Shown here: piece by piece, positions 32,033 to 40,827 of the stretch
How positions within the stretch are numbered: the stretch's first letter is position 1
Layout: each line of letters starts with the position of its first letter
From: an uncultured Collinsella sp.
GTDB taxonomy: Bacteria; Actinomycetota; Coriobacteriia; Coriobacteriales; Coriobacteriaceae
NCBI GenBank assembly: GCA_958443615.1
Contig: CAUCLI010000010.1
Span: 1 to 53,470 of the forward strand
Length of the DNA stretch: 53,470 nucleotides
Reading direction: 5' to 3'
Program-made: the position numbers and the translations under genes
The notes under the pieces: model-generated
Told to the model about the DNA's origin: nothing
Seen by the model: only the letters and a program-made list of their open reading frames with translations
Database searches by the model: none

Positions 32033-34231
32033 TTACACCTGCGGCACCTCGCCCGTGGCGAGGATCTGCTCCAGCGCCGCCTCGTCGAGCACGGGCACGC
32101 CCAGGCTCTCGGCCTTGGTGAGCTTGGAGCCCGCCTTAGGGCCCGCGACCAGGTAGCTCGTCTTTTTCGAAACTGATCCGGAGACCTTCGCGCCCAGGAG
32201 CTTGAGCGCCGCGCCCGCCTCGTCGCGCGTGCGGTTGACGAGCGTGCCGGTAAGCACGAACGTGAGGCCGTCGAGCGGCTGCGACTCGGCGAGGTCGGCA
32301 TCGACGCCGGTCTCCTGCGCCGCCTGCGCCACCGCCGCGCCCAGGTTCTCCTCGAGCGCGAGACCCGCCTCGCGCAAACGCTGAAGCACCTCGAGGTTCT
32401 CGGTAACGGAGAGGAACTCGCGCACGGAGGCCGCGATCTTGGGCCCGATGCCCTCGCACGCCGCGATGTCCTCCTCGGATGCCGCGGCGAGCGCGTCGAT
32501 GGTGAGGAAGCGCTGCGCCAGCACCTCGGCGACGGACTTGCCCACATGGCGGATGCCAAGCGCGAACAGAACGCGGGAGAGCGGCTGCGCCTTGGAACGG
32601 ATGAGTTCGTCCATCACCTTGCCGGCGATGGTATGGCCGACCTTGATGGAGTCGCCCGCGGCCACGCCCTTCTTCTTGTCATCCTTGGCGTAGGTTCGGC
32701 CCGTGTCGAGCGCGGCGATGGCATCGGCGTCGAGCGTGTAGAAATCGGCGACATCGCGCAGCAGCCCCGCCTCGATCATCTTGTCGATGAGCTCATCGCC
32801 CAGGCCGTCCACGTCCATGCAGCCGCGACTCACCCAGTGGATGAGACGCTCCTTGAGCTGCGCGGGGCAATCCAGGGACACGCAGCGATACGCCACCTCG
32901 TCGCCCTCGTGCACCACGGGGCTGCCGCAGGCGGGGCAGGTCGCGGGCATATCCCACTCGGGCGCGTCCTCGGGGCGCTTGTCCAGCACCGGGCCCACGA
33001 CCTCGGGGATCACATCGCCGGCCTTGTGGACGATGATGGTGTCGCCCACGCGCACGTCCTTGCGGCGGATCTCATCGAGGTTGTGCAGGGTCGCGCGGGC
33101 GATGGTGGAACCGGCCACCGTGACGGGATCGAACTCGGCCACCGGGGTGAGCACGCCGGTACGGCCCACCTGGATGCGGATCTCGCGCAAGACGGTGGTC
33201 TTCTCCTCCGGCGGGAACTTGAAGGCGATGGCCCAGCGCGGGGCGCGGGCGGTGAAGCCGAGGTCGACCTGCTGGTCGAAGCCGTCGACCTTCACGACCA
33301 CACCGTCGATGTCGTAATCCAGGTCGCCGCGGTGCGCGAGCGCATCGGCGCAAAAGGCGTGGACCTCGGCCGGCGAGGTGCAGCGCGCCACGGATGCGTT
33401 GACGGAGAAGCCCGCCTCGCGCAGCCAGTCGAGGAAGGCGTGCTGCGAGTCCACGTGCAAGGGCGCGGTGTCGGCGATCGAGTAGATGAAGGTGGCGAGG
33501 CTGCGCGTCGCGGTGACCTTGGGATCCTTCTGGCGCAGGCTGCCCGCGGCGGCGTTGCGGGGGTTGGCGAAGGGCTCGCGGCCCTCCGCGTCGGCCTCAG
33601 CGTTGAGGCGGGCGAAGCTGCCCTTGGGCATGTAGACCTCGCCGCGGACCTCGATGGGAGTCCCGCGGTCAGCCCCCATGTGAGCCAGCGCGGCCTCGGA
33701 GAGGTGCATGGGCACGTCGCGGATGGTGCGCACGTTGAGCGAGACGTCCTCGCCCGTCGTGCCGTCGCCGCGCGTGGCGGCGCGCACGAAGGCGCCGTTC
33801 TGATAGGTGATCGCCACGCCCAGACCGTCAATCTTGAGCTCGCAGGTGTAGGCCACGCGGCCGGCGCCGAGCGCGTCCTCCGTGCGGGCGAGCCACTCGT
33901 CGAGCTCCTCGAGGTTCATGGCGTCGTCCATGGAGTACATGCGCGCCATATGCGTGACGGGCGCGAACTGCTCGGACACGTAGCCGCCCACGCGCTGGGT
34001 GTAGGAGTCGGGGGTGACGAGCTCGGGATGGGCAGCCTCGATCTGCTGCAGCTCGATCAGCAGCTTGTCGAAGGCGGCGTCCGTGATCTCGGGCGCGTCG
34101 AGCGCGTAGTAGCGATAGGCGTGGTAATCGAGCAGGTGGCGCAGCTCAGCCGCACGCGCGGCGGCATTTGGACGAGCATCGCTCTCCCCTGTTGCCGTCA
34201 TATCCCCGAACAAGCCGTCCTGCATCGCCAC
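32033..34231 (-). CDS. ligA: NAD-dependent DNA ligase
   Basis: A 732-residue replicative DNA ligase. Adenylation domain with the AMP-accepting lysine in CELKIDGLGVAI (about residue 133), preceded by the NAD-binding Ia domain (YHAYRYYALDAPEITDAAFD). An OB fold follows, then the zinc finger CPACGSP...CVSLDCPAQ, helix-hairpin-helix repeats (ACEGIGPKIAASV), and a C-terminal BRCT domain (LTFVLTGTLVNRTRDEA). GTG at 34231 lies 5 bases after AAGGAGG and is preferred to the ATG at 34225. Linker segments are somewhat longer than in E. coli LigA (671). Confidence 0.97.
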   Translation of the reverse strand: MAMQDGLFGDMTATGESDARPNAAARAAELRHLLDYHAYRYYALDAPEITDAAFDKLLIELQQIEAAHPELVTPDSYTQRVGGYVSEQFAPVTHMARMYSMDDAMNLEELDEWLARTEDALGAGRVAYTCELKIDGLGVAITYQNGAFVRAATRGDGTTGEDVSLNVRTIRDVPMHLSEAALAHMGADRGTPIEVRGEVYMPKGSFARLNAEADAEGREPFANPRNAAAGSLRQKDPKVTATRSLATFIYSIADTAPLHVDSQHAFLDWLREAGFSVNASVARCTSPAEVHAFCADALAHRGDLDYDIDGVVVKVDGFDQQVDLGFTARAPRWAIAFKFPPEEKTTVLREIRIQVGRTGVLTPVAEFDPVTVAGSTIARATLHNLDEIRRKDVRVGDTIIVHKAGDVIPEVVGPVLDKRPEDAPEWDMPATCPACGSPVVHEGDEVAYRCVSLDCPAQLKERLIHWVSRGCMDVDGLGDELIDKMIEAGLLRDVADFYTLDADAIAALDTGRTYAKDDKKKGVAAGDSIKVGHTIAGKVMDELIRSKAQPLSRVLFALGIRHVGKSVAEVLAQRFLTIDALAAASEEDIAACEGIGPKIAASVREFLSVTENLEVLQRLREAGLALEENLGAAVAQAAQETGVDADLAESQPLDGLTFVLTGTLVNRTRDEAGAALKLLGAKVSGSVSKKTSYLVAGPKAGSKLTKAESLGVPVLDEAALEQILATGEVPQV

Positions 34232-34352
34232 GCCCGCCTCCTTGGTACCCGATTTCAACTGTTACAGAGTACCATTTCTCTCAGACACTCACCGCCAACC
34301 AACCCCACCGGCCTGCGATGCGCGATCTAGAGACAGCTGCACTTTTAGCCAT

Positions 34353-35051
34353 TTACGCCATCTTCATCGCGAACAGCGGAGCAAAGATAAGAACAAGAAC
34401 GATTGCCCAGGTAACGAGCATAATCGCCGTCCAATGTGGCAAGAGGTGCCGCCAGAGGAATGTCTGGGGCAGCGTGCTTCCAGGCTTATATCCCTCCAAG
34501 AATGCCATGGTGTCCACAGCGTTTTTGATGTGTCGTTCATTTCTGATCCCGTTTGCCCTAAGCCCCAGCCAGGCCCAAGGCACCATGAGGCAAAATCGGA
34601 GCACTGCCTCGACGTTCGAGATGATATGCGCCGTATCCCAGTCGAGAAACCGATAAGACAGGGCAACAACAACCATCCCCGTAAGAGCCGCGAGAATGTA
34701 TGCCAGGCTACTTGCAAGCGACAGCAGGATGATGTGGCGATCGCGCTCCGTTTGACGCAGATATTCTTCCGACCGCTCATCCAAAAGCGCGTCGACCGTT
34801 ATTCCAAAAGCCGCAGAAAGCAGCTTCACGCTCTCGATATCCGGCAGCGTCTTGCCCTTTTCCCAGTTGATCACCGTTTGGCGAGACACAAATACGCGCG
34901 AGGCGAGTTCGCCTTGGGACATGCCGGCGGCCTCACGGAGAGAGCGGATGCGCGCACCCACCGCCGTCTCGACTGGATGCTCCTTGGCGCAATGCCCTTG
35001 CTTGGAAAGCTCCGTCTCCGCCGATGCCGCATGCCAGTCAACGTTTGCCAT
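34353..35051 (-). CDS. XRE-type regulator with C-terminal membrane domain
   Basis: A 232-residue protein. An XRE/Cro helix-turn-helix occupies about residues 30-85 (MSQGELASRVFVSRQTVINWEKGKTLPD is the core, shown here only in part by GELASRVFVSRQTV). Three or four hydrophobic segments follow (about 105-137, 150-168, 205-230). Membrane-tethered XRE regulators of this layout are common in Gram-positive gut bacteria and often sense membrane or peptide signals; its target is unknown. The ATG at 35051 has GGGGG upstream at short distance, so the exact start is less certain. The large gap upstream (35052-35796) has repeats but no supported gene. Confidence 0.8.
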   Translation of the reverse strand: MANVDWHAASAETELSKQGHCAKEHPVETAVGARIRSLREAAGMSQGELASRVFVSRQTVINWEKGKTLPDIESVKLLSAAFGITVDALLDERSEEYLRQTERDRHIILLSLASSLAYILAALTGMVVVALSYRFLDWDTAHIISNVEAVLRFCLMVPWAWLGLRANGIRNERHIKNAVDTMAFLEGYKPGSTLPQTFLWRHLLPHWTAIMLVTWAIVLVLIFAPLFAMKMA

Positions 35052-35456
35052 CTCCGCCCCCGATCGTTCTTCCGGCGCCTCTCCATAGAAAACTTCGTTA
35101 GCCCTCTCCCCCTTTGATGCACACACTATACCCGTGCGCCGATGCCCTTTGCGCCACACGATCGCCGACGAGGTGTATAAACACTTTTACACCCATCTTT
35201 ACCAGGTAGTTCTCACGCGGCATCGGTGGCGCACCCGCAGTCGCCATCGTTGTCGCTGCACCTTGCTCCTCGAAGGGGACAGGAAGCAAAGCGGCGCACC
35301 AACCGCCGCGCGTCCCATTGCGGACCCTGACCAACCGATAGCGGGATGTCGGACCCGCCTGGCGATATATCCCAGCTCATCCGCTTAAAGCCTGGACATC
35401 TGGATATAGCCCTCGCAAATGCGTGCGCATTGCCAGATTCACCTGCGCAATCCCGC

Positions 35457-35528
35457 GGCAAGCGATCACCCGGCAAGCGATTCCCCGGCAAGCGATCCCC
35501 CGGCAATCGATCCCCCGGCAAGCAATTC
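35457..35528. repeat. 15-bp tandem repeat (minisatellite), about five copies
   Basis: Units at 35457, 35472, 35487, 35502 and 35517 (last one partial) follow the pattern GGCAAGCGATCCCCC with one or two changes each. The unit length is a multiple of three, so frames stay open on both strands, but no start with a ribosome binding site was found. No spacers, so it is not a CRISPR. Confidence 0.9.
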
Positions 35529-35566
35529 TATATGTGACCTTGGACACCTTTCGAGGAGAACAGTTG

Positions 35567-35626
35567 CCGAATGTCACCCAAAGTCACAAATCGGACCCCC
35601 AAATTGTGACTTTGGTTACATTTCGG
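35567..35626. repeat. Imperfect 25-bp inverted repeat
   Basis: 35567-35591 and 35602-35626 are near reverse complements (CCGAATGTCACCCAAAGTCA against TGACTTTGGTTACATTTCGG) with a few mismatches and an 11-bp loop. It lies next to the 15-bp minisatellite in the gene-free gap. Confidence 0.6.
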
Positions 35627-35653
35627 CTTGGGCGCCGCGCCGCCATCGCGCAC

Positions 35654-35687
35654 AAAAAAGCGTGCCCCAGCTGGGGCCACGGGCACG
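35654..35687 (-). terminator. Second (distal) terminator of the rnf operon
   Basis: GCGTGCCC ... GGGCACG stem at 35660-35687; the minus-strand reading ends in TTTTTTG. It is about 80 percent similar in its core to the hairpin at 35718-35750, including the flanking CGCCATCGC, so the unit looks duplicated. Confidence 0.65.
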
Positions 35688-35717
35688 ACCTCAAAGTGCA
35701 TGTGGCCGCCATCGCAC

Positions 35718-35750
35718 ACAAAAAGGCGCACCCCGACTGGGGCACGCCTT
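35718..35750 (-). terminator. First terminator of the rnf operon
   Basis: AAGGCGCACCCC (35723-35734) pairs with GGGGCACGCCTT with two mismatches around a short loop, followed on the minus strand by a T-run. It lies 46 bases past the stop of the small membrane protein gene. Confidence 0.75.
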
Positions 35751-35796
35751 GAGATTCATTCGTCAACGGCAAGATGCCGGCGGGCTCGGCGGACTC

Positions 35797-36003
35797 CTAA
35801 GCGGCCCCGACTTCCGACCTGACCTCAGCCTCCAGCTCGGCCTCGTCCTCAGCGGGCTCCTCGGCGGCAAGCGCTGCCTTGTACTCGCGCCACTCGGCGT
35901 ACTTCTGCACGCCGGCGCAGATGGACAGCACGAGAGCGGCGGGAACGGCGATGAAGCCGATCACGACCATGGGTGCCACGGTGTAGAACACAGATTCGAA
36001 CAT
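35797..36003 (-). CDS. Small single-span membrane protein at the end of the rnf operon
   Basis: A 68-residue protein with one transmembrane segment (about residues 9-33, VAPMVVIGFIAVPAALVLSICAGV) and an Ala/Glu-rich acidic tail. It has no cysteine motif apart from a single Cys in the membrane segment. It starts 13 bases after the rnfA stop and closes the rnf operon, in the position where RnfB would be expected. RnfB starts with one membrane helix, but the Fe-S domains are absent here. It might be a truncated RnfB remnant or an unrelated accessory subunit; I cannot decide from sequence. Confidence 0.7.
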   Translation of the reverse strand: MFESVFYTVAPMVVIGFIAVPAALVLSICAGVQKYAEWREYKAALAAEEPAEDEAELEAEVRSEVGAA

Positions 36004-36016
36004 GGCTCAAACCCCC

Positions 36017-36613
36017 TTAGGCGAACAGGCCGCCGGCGATACCGGCGACACCGGTGAACGCCAGCGCCATGAGCGACGCGGTCACGAGCGTGATGGGCAG
36101 GCCGCGCAGGGCCGCAGGGACCAGGCGCTCGTCGATACGGCCGCGCACGAAGGCGAAGAGCACGACGGCCAGCAGGACACCCAGGCCGGCACCGACGGAG
36201 GTGCCCAGGGCGGCGTCCCACGTGAGGGTCTCGGCCACGGCGGCGTTACCGAGGGGCACGGCCAGGACGGCGGCGTTGCAGGCCACGATCGGGCACACGC
36301 GCAGCAGGCGCTCGCGCTCGGCAGCGGTCTTGCCGGAGCCGAGCACCGTGGCCGTGACCACGATCGCGGTCCAGCTCACCAGCACGTAGGCGAGCGGCGC
36401 GAGGAACGTGACGCCCCAGGGCTGCAGGAGCTGCATGTACAGAGGCCAGCCCAGGGCGCCCGCCACGGCGGTGGCGATGGCGATCATAGCGCCGAAGCGC
36501 CAGGAGTCCTGCGGGCGAGCCGCGACCACAACCACGGATACCATGCCGATGAGCTGGGCGAACACCAAGTTGTTATCGAGAGCGGCGGTAAACAGCGCGT
36601 TCAGGAACGCCAT
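36017..36613 (-). CDS. rnfA: Rnf electron transport complex subunit A
   Basis: A 198-residue polytopic membrane protein with about six hydrophobic segments. The C-terminal ERLVPAALRGLPITLVTASL and the CPIVACNAAVLAVPLGNAA region match the RnfA/NqrE family, which in solved complexes shares an Fe-S cluster with RnfE/NqrD through conserved cysteines (Cys in CNAAV present). Its start overlaps the rnfE stop as TAATG, behind GGGAGGT, so the two are coupled. Fifth gene of rnfC-D-G-E-A. Confidence 0.9.
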   Translation of the reverse strand: MAFLNALFTAALDNNLVFAQLIGMVSVVVVAARPQDSWRFGAMIAIATAVAGALGWPLYMQLLQPWGVTFLAPLAYVLVSWTAIVVTATVLGSGKTAAERERLLRVCPIVACNAAVLAVPLGNAAVAETLTWDAALGTSVGAGLGVLLAVVLFAFVRGRIDERLVPAALRGLPITLVTASLMALAFTGVAGIAGGLFA

Positions 36614-37272
36614 TAGCGCTCACCTCCCTTAGAGGGGGTCGCATCGGCATCGGCGCCCTTGGCGCAGATCTGCTCGATGGACTGGACGAACACGGCCACG
36701 AGCGCCAGCACCAGCAGCGAGCCGGTGGGCTTGCCAAAGGCGGCGATCGGAGAGGCGGCGAGCTCGCCCATGGTGAGGCCGAAGACCTGACCGGTGGTGA
36801 GCATGCCGTTGATGAAGCCGACGAACGCCAGGGCGGCAAGCGCGCACACGGCGGCGAAGGCAGCGGTGGCGAGCGGGGACTTGGCGGGCGCGACCACCAG
36901 GCCGTCGCCGGCGATCCACGCCACGACGATCGCGTTCACGGCGACGAGCGGCAGGTAGATGCCGAGCGCCTCGAACGCGACGGGATTGACGACGCGCACG
37001 CCAAAGCCGAGCAGCGTCACGACGGTGACGCTCACCATGAGCATCACCGCGGTGCGCGACCACGCGCCGGTGAAGGCGCGCAGCGCGGGCGCGATGAGCG
37101 CCATCACGAGGATGGTGATGGCGGTCACGGCGCCGATGATAAGGCCGTTCTCAAGCGAAGTCGCGGCGAAGAGCCCCGGCAGGGCACCGGCGACGACCAA
37201 AAACGTGGGCGTGTGGACCATCTTGGAGATGCGAGCGTCCTGCTCGCGCACGATGTTCTCGTTCAGAGCCAT
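36613..37272 (-). CDS. rnfE: Rnf electron transport complex subunit E
   Basis: A 219-residue membrane protein of the RnfE/NqrD family with about six hydrophobic segments. ATSLENGLIIG near residue 40 and ALGIYLPLVAVNAIVVAW are the recognisable parts. The family's usual Cys before LA/TTS and in VVNC are replaced (LFAATS, AVNA), so the shared Fe-S site with RnfA may be altered; this needs alignment. Overlaps rnfG and rnfA by TAATG. Confidence 0.88.
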   Translation of the reverse strand: MALNENIVREQDARISKMVHTPTFLVVAGALPGLFAATSLENGLIIGAVTAITILVMALIAPALRAFTGAWSRTAVMLMVSVTVVTLLGFGVRVVNPVAFEALGIYLPLVAVNAIVVAWIAGDGLVVAPAKSPLATAAFAAVCALAALAFVGFINGMLTTGQVFGLTMGELAASPIAAFGKPTGSLLVLALVAVFVQSIEQICAKGADADATPSKGGER

Positions 37273-37865
37273 TAGTTGCCTCCCATCTGGGCGTAGGCGG
37301 CAAAGGCGATGTTCAGGCAGTCGACCACGGCGCGCGAGGTGAACGTGGCGCCGGAGACGGCGTCGACGTGGGTCTGGCCGGCGCCGGCCTCGTCGACCGT
37401 GAGCTCACCGGCGGCAGGCGCCCCGGCGAAGCCGCCGAAGTACTCCTCGGTGAACGCGTTGGTGCCGATGCCGTCGGTCTCGTCCTCGGCCACGACCTGG
37501 ATACCGGCCACAGTGCCATCGGCGTTGATGCCGACCATGAGCTCGACATCGCCGTGATAGCCCTGGGCGGAGGTCACGTCGAAGACCCATGCGCCGGTAT
37601 CGGCCTTGTACACGGAGTTCAGGCCCTCGACCGCGGGCGCGGACTGGGACTCGAAGGACGCGGCATCCGGGAACAGCAGCTTGCGCTGCGCGCCGCCCTT
37701 GGCCTCGTCGAGCGCGAGGTCGGACTGCTCGAAGGCTCCCGCGAGGCCGTGATGGACGCCCGCCGTCACACCCGCGCACAAAAGCGCGACGATAAGGACG
37801 GCGAAGGCGGAGAAGATGGCGCCGTTGCGATGACGGGCCATCGGGCACTTGTTAGACGAGGGCAT
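37272..37865 (-). CDS. rnfG: Rnf electron transport complex subunit G
   Basis: A 197-residue protein with one N-terminal membrane anchor (residues about 17-37) and an extracytoplasmic FMN-binding domain. VSGATFTSRAVVDCLN carries the SGATxTS motif whose threonine takes covalent FMN. GYHGDVELMVGINADG and DETDGIGTNAFTEEYF are typical. Start at 37865 follows GGAGGTG and overlaps the rnfD stop by 14 bases. Confidence 0.93.
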   Translation of the reverse strand: MPSSNKCPMARHRNGAIFSAFAVLIVALLCAGVTAGVHHGLAGAFEQSDLALDEAKGGAQRKLLFPDAASFESQSAPAVEGLNSVYKADTGAWVFDVTSAQGYHGDVELMVGINADGTVAGIQVVAEDETDGIGTNAFTEEYFGGFAGAPAAGELTVDEAGAGQTHVDAVSGATFTSRAVVDCLNIAFAAYAQMGGN

Positions 37866-38784
37866 GCTTCACACCTCCAGCGGGCTGAGGACGCGTGTAG
37901 CGGTCGATCAGCGGGGTGAACATGTTCATGAACAGGATGGAGAACGCCACGCCCTCGGGGGCGGCGGCGAACAGGCGCACGAGCGCGGTGATGACGCCGC
38001 AGCCGATGCCGAAGATGATCTTGCCCTTCGGCGTCATGGGCGTGGTGGTGTAGTCGGTTGCCATGTAGAAGGCGCCGAGGGCGAGGCCGCCGGAGAGCAC
38101 CTGGTAGACAGCGTCCTGACCGGCAAACCCGGTGATGACGGCGACGGTGGCGATGAACGGCACGGTGGCCCAGGCGTCGACGACGCGCATCACGAGCAGG
38201 AACACATAGCCGGCGAGCAGCGTGATGATGCAGGTCTCGCCGAGCGCGCCGGCGTGCAGGCCGAACATCATGTCCATGTAGCTGTACGGGGCGTCACCGG
38301 CGACGTTCATGGCCAGCGGGGTGGCGCCGGTGATGGCATCGAGCGGACGACCCATGATGTCAGGGTAGGCGCCGAGCGCGATGGGCATGGCGAGCATGAT
38401 GAACACGCGGGCGGCGACGGCGGGGTTGGCGAAGTTGCAGCCGATACCGCCGAAGAGCATCTTCACCACGGCGATGGCGAACACGGTGCCCAAGATCGCG
38501 GGGAAGTAGCCGCAGTCGGCGGGCAACGTGAAGGCGAAGAGCATGGCGGTGACCACGCAGGACAGGTCGCCGGCGGTGCTCTCACGGTTCATGAGGCGGC
38601 AGCACACGTGCTCGGTCACGAGCGCCGTGGCGACGCACACCAGGACGAGCAGCGGGGCGCCGAGACCGTACAGGAACACGGAAGCCACGAGCGTGGGCAA
38701 AAGCGACAGGCACACCATGCCCATGATCCACTGCGTGGACCCCTTGCCGTGGAAGTGAGGCGAGGCCTCGTTGATGAGGTTCAT
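37852..38784 (-). CDS. rnfD: Rnf electron transport complex subunit D
   Basis: A 310-residue membrane protein with 8-9 hydrophobic segments. DAITGATPLA contains the covalent FMN threonine, GCNFANPAVAARVF and FYMATDYTTTPMTPKGK are hallmark loops of RnfD/NqrB. It starts 4 bases after rnfC with AAGGAGG in the gap. Confidence 0.95.
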   Translation of the reverse strand: MNLINEASPHFHGKGSTQWIMGMVCLSLLPTLVASVFLYGLGAPLLVLVCVATALVTEHVCCRLMNRESTAGDLSCVVTAMLFAFTLPADCGYFPAILGTVFAIAVVKMLFGGIGCNFANPAVAARVFIMLAMPIALGAYPDIMGRPLDAITGATPLAMNVAGDAPYSYMDMMFGLHAGALGETCIITLLAGYVFLLVMRVVDAWATVPFIATVAVITGFAGQDAVYQVLSGGLALGAFYMATDYTTTPMTPKGKIIFGIGCGVITALVRLFAAAPEGVAFSILFMNMFTPLIDRYTRPQPAGGVKHALV

Positions 38785-38788
38785 GGAT

Positions 38789-40132
38789 TTACGCCTCCTT
38801 CTTCTCGGACGGGGCGGTCAGGCGAGCGACCTCGCCGCGATAGACGGCCTTGCCCTCGCGGATCGCCGCGGTGATGCGGCGGTGGGCCGGGCACACATAG
38901 GCGCAGGAACCGCACTCCATGCAGTTCATGACGGCGAGCTCGTCGAGCGCGACCACATCATGGCTGCGGGAGGCCGAATCGAGCGCGAACGGCTCGAGGG
39001 CCAGCGGGCATGCGCGGACGCAGCGACCACAGCGGATGCAGGCGGTCTCGTCGGGCAGGACGGCGGCGTCGTGCAGGGCCACGATGGCGTTGTTCGCCTT
39101 GAGGATCGGGCAGTCGATGTTCGTGATGGTGCGACCCATCATAGGGCCGCCCATGATGATCTTCTTCGGCTCCTTGACCATGCCGCCCGTCGCCTCGATG
39201 ACGTCGCGGACGCTCATGCCGAGCGGGATGCGGTAGTTGCCCGGGTTGGCGATGCAGTCACCGGTGACCGTGACGGTCTTGCAGGTGAGGGGCATGCCGT
39301 AGCGGAAGTACTGCTCCACGCGGGATATGGTGGTGACGTTGACCACGAGGCAGCCCACGTCGATCGGCAGGCCGCCGGCGGGGACGTCGCGCCCGGTCGT
39401 GGCCTTGATGAGCACCTTCTCGCCACCGGCGGGGTACTTGGTCGGGATCTCCATGACCTCGATGCGATCCTCGCGGCCCTTCTCCTTGACCACGCGCTTG
39501 AGCTCGAGGATGGCCTCGGGCTTGTTGTCCTCGACGCCGATCACGGCGGCGGGGATCTCGAGCGCCTCGATGGTGCGGAACACGCCGTCGATCACGCGCT
39601 CGGAGTGCTCCATCATCTGACGGTAGTCGCTCGTGATGTAGGGCTCGCACTCCATGCCGTTGACCACGAGGTACTCGAAGCTCTTGCCTTGCGGAGCGCG
39701 CATCTTGAACCATGTGGGGAACGAAGCGCCGCCGAGACCCACCATGCCGGAGTCACGTACGCAGGCGATGAACTCATCCTTGTTCGAGTAGGTCGGCGGC
39801 TTGAGCGCGGGATCGGACTCCATCTTGCCGTCGGAGACGATCTCCACCACGGGTGCGGTGGCGCCCGTGGGCAGCTGCTCGGTGGCGACCTTGGCCACCG
39901 TACCGGAGATGCTGGCATGGATAGGAGAACCCAGGCCGTTCACCTGGCCGATCAGCGTGCCGACATATACATGGTCGCCCTCGCTCACCACCGGGCTCGC
40001 CGGCGCGCCGATGTGCATGTTCAGCGGGATGAGCACTCGCTCGGGCGGAGTGATGGACGTGCAGGCAAAATCCCGCATGTCCTTGCACTGGGGCGGATGC
40101 ACGCCGCCCCTTGTCTTGTGCAGAGAAAACAT
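38789..40132 (-). CDS. rnfC: Rnf electron transport complex subunit C
   Basis: A 447-residue soluble subunit that binds NAD(H) and FMN and carries two 4Fe-4S clusters. GGVHPPQCKDM starts the family domain; GLGGASFPTWFKM and VNGMECEPYITSD match the Nqo1-like FMN/NADH region. CIRCGRCVRACPL and CMECGSCAYVCPA bind the clusters. ATG at 40132 matches the usual MFSxxxxGGVHPP start; an ATG at 40147 with GGGGGA is possible. First gene of rnfC-D-G-E-A. A perfect palindrome lies 15 bases upstream of the alternative start. Confidence 0.95.
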   Translation of the reverse strand: MFSLHKTRGGVHPPQCKDMRDFACTSITPPERVLIPLNMHIGAPASPVVSEGDHVYVGTLIGQVNGLGSPIHASISGTVAKVATEQLPTGATAPVVEIVSDGKMESDPALKPPTYSNKDEFIACVRDSGMVGLGGASFPTWFKMRAPQGKSFEYLVVNGMECEPYITSDYRQMMEHSERVIDGVFRTIEALEIPAAVIGVEDNKPEAILELKRVVKEKGREDRIEVMEIPTKYPAGGEKVLIKATTGRDVPAGGLPIDVGCLVVNVTTISRVEQYFRYGMPLTCKTVTVTGDCIANPGNYRIPLGMSVRDVIEATGGMVKEPKKIIMGGPMMGRTITNIDCPILKANNAIVALHDAAVLPDETACIRCGRCVRACPLALEPFALDSASRSHDVVALDELAVMNCMECGSCAYVCPAHRRITAAIREGKAVYRGEVARLTAPSEKKEA

Positions 40133-40161
40133 TGGCTTCCCTTCCATATTTCCCCCAACTG

Positions 40162-40175
40162 TGCACGGCCGTGCA
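40162..40175. promoter_or_regulatory. Perfect 14-bp palindrome in the rnf leader
   Basis: TGCACGGCCGTGCA is self-complementary and lies 15 bp upstream of the first possible rnfC start. It may be an operator or form an mRNA hairpin near the ribosome binding site. A possible -10 TACAAT (minus strand) lies about 40 bp upstream. Confidence 0.45.
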
Positions 40176-40307
40176 TGTAACACGGCCGCGACGCATATCA
40201 AATCAAAATTGTAACGGGTTTTACTGGGATATAGATTGCCAAATGGCAGATTTCTGCAGCTTGAAGCGTTTAATCGCCATCTCACAGAAGGGCGGGCGCA
40301 CAAGATC

Positions 40308-40346
40308 AAGGCCGCCCCAGCCCGCGAAACGAACCGGAGCGGCCTT
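40308..40346 (-). terminator. Weak stem-loop between the DUF1648 gene and rnfC
   Basis: AAGGCCGC (40308-40315) pairs with GCGGCCTT (40339-40346) across a 23-base loop. Only a short T-run follows, so the call is tentative. Confidence 0.3.
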
Positions 40347-40394
40347 TGCACCGCGAAATATGACAGTGGCGAATAGCTGGGAGAACGGTCTTTG

Positions 40395-40772
40395 CTAGAA
40401 TCCGATGCCGTGACCGGACAGCGCGCCGTAGAGCAGGATACCCGTCGCGGCGACGAACACCACGCCCTGGACGACGGCGTTGCGGCCGGCGCGGGTGAAG
40501 GTGATGGTCGCCATGGTGAGGTCGTCGCCGTACTTCCTGGCCTGCTTGAGGCCCATGGCGATGGTGGCGGCGTTGAGCATGAAGCCCATCACGGGGAGGA
40601 ACAGCATCTCGCCCTTGGTCCCGTAGCGCAGGACCTCGCCCGCGGCGTTGACTTTCATGGGAACCTGATCGCCCAGCTCGGGGAAGGCCATGAGGACCAT
40701 GAGGACGGGCACGAAGCCGATCAGCAGGGCGAGCATGGCCTTCATGCCAGCGGATTTACCGTAAGAGAACAT
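40395..40772 (-). CDS. DUF1648-type small membrane protein
   Basis: A 125-residue protein with three hydrophobic segments (about 10-30, 55-72, 100-120). VPMKVNAAGEVLRYGTKGEMLFLPVMGF matches the DUF1648 pattern (partly quoted: VNAAGEVLRYGTKGEMLFLP) found in SdpI-like proteins. Function unknown; SdpI relatives give immunity to a toxin, but this one is only the short domain. ATG at 40772 follows AAAGGT. It is downstream of ychF on the same strand. Confidence 0.8.
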   Translation of the reverse strand: MFSYGKSAGMKAMLALLIGFVPVLMVLMAFPELGDQVPMKVNAAGEVLRYGTKGEMLFLPVMGFMLNAATIAMGLKQARKYGDDLTMATITFTRAGRNAVVQGVVFVAATGILLYGALSGHGIGF

Positions 40773-40827
40773 TGCGCACCTTTCGATGTCGAGCCGCCAC
40801 GCGGCGGCGTCCGGAATCATACCGTGA

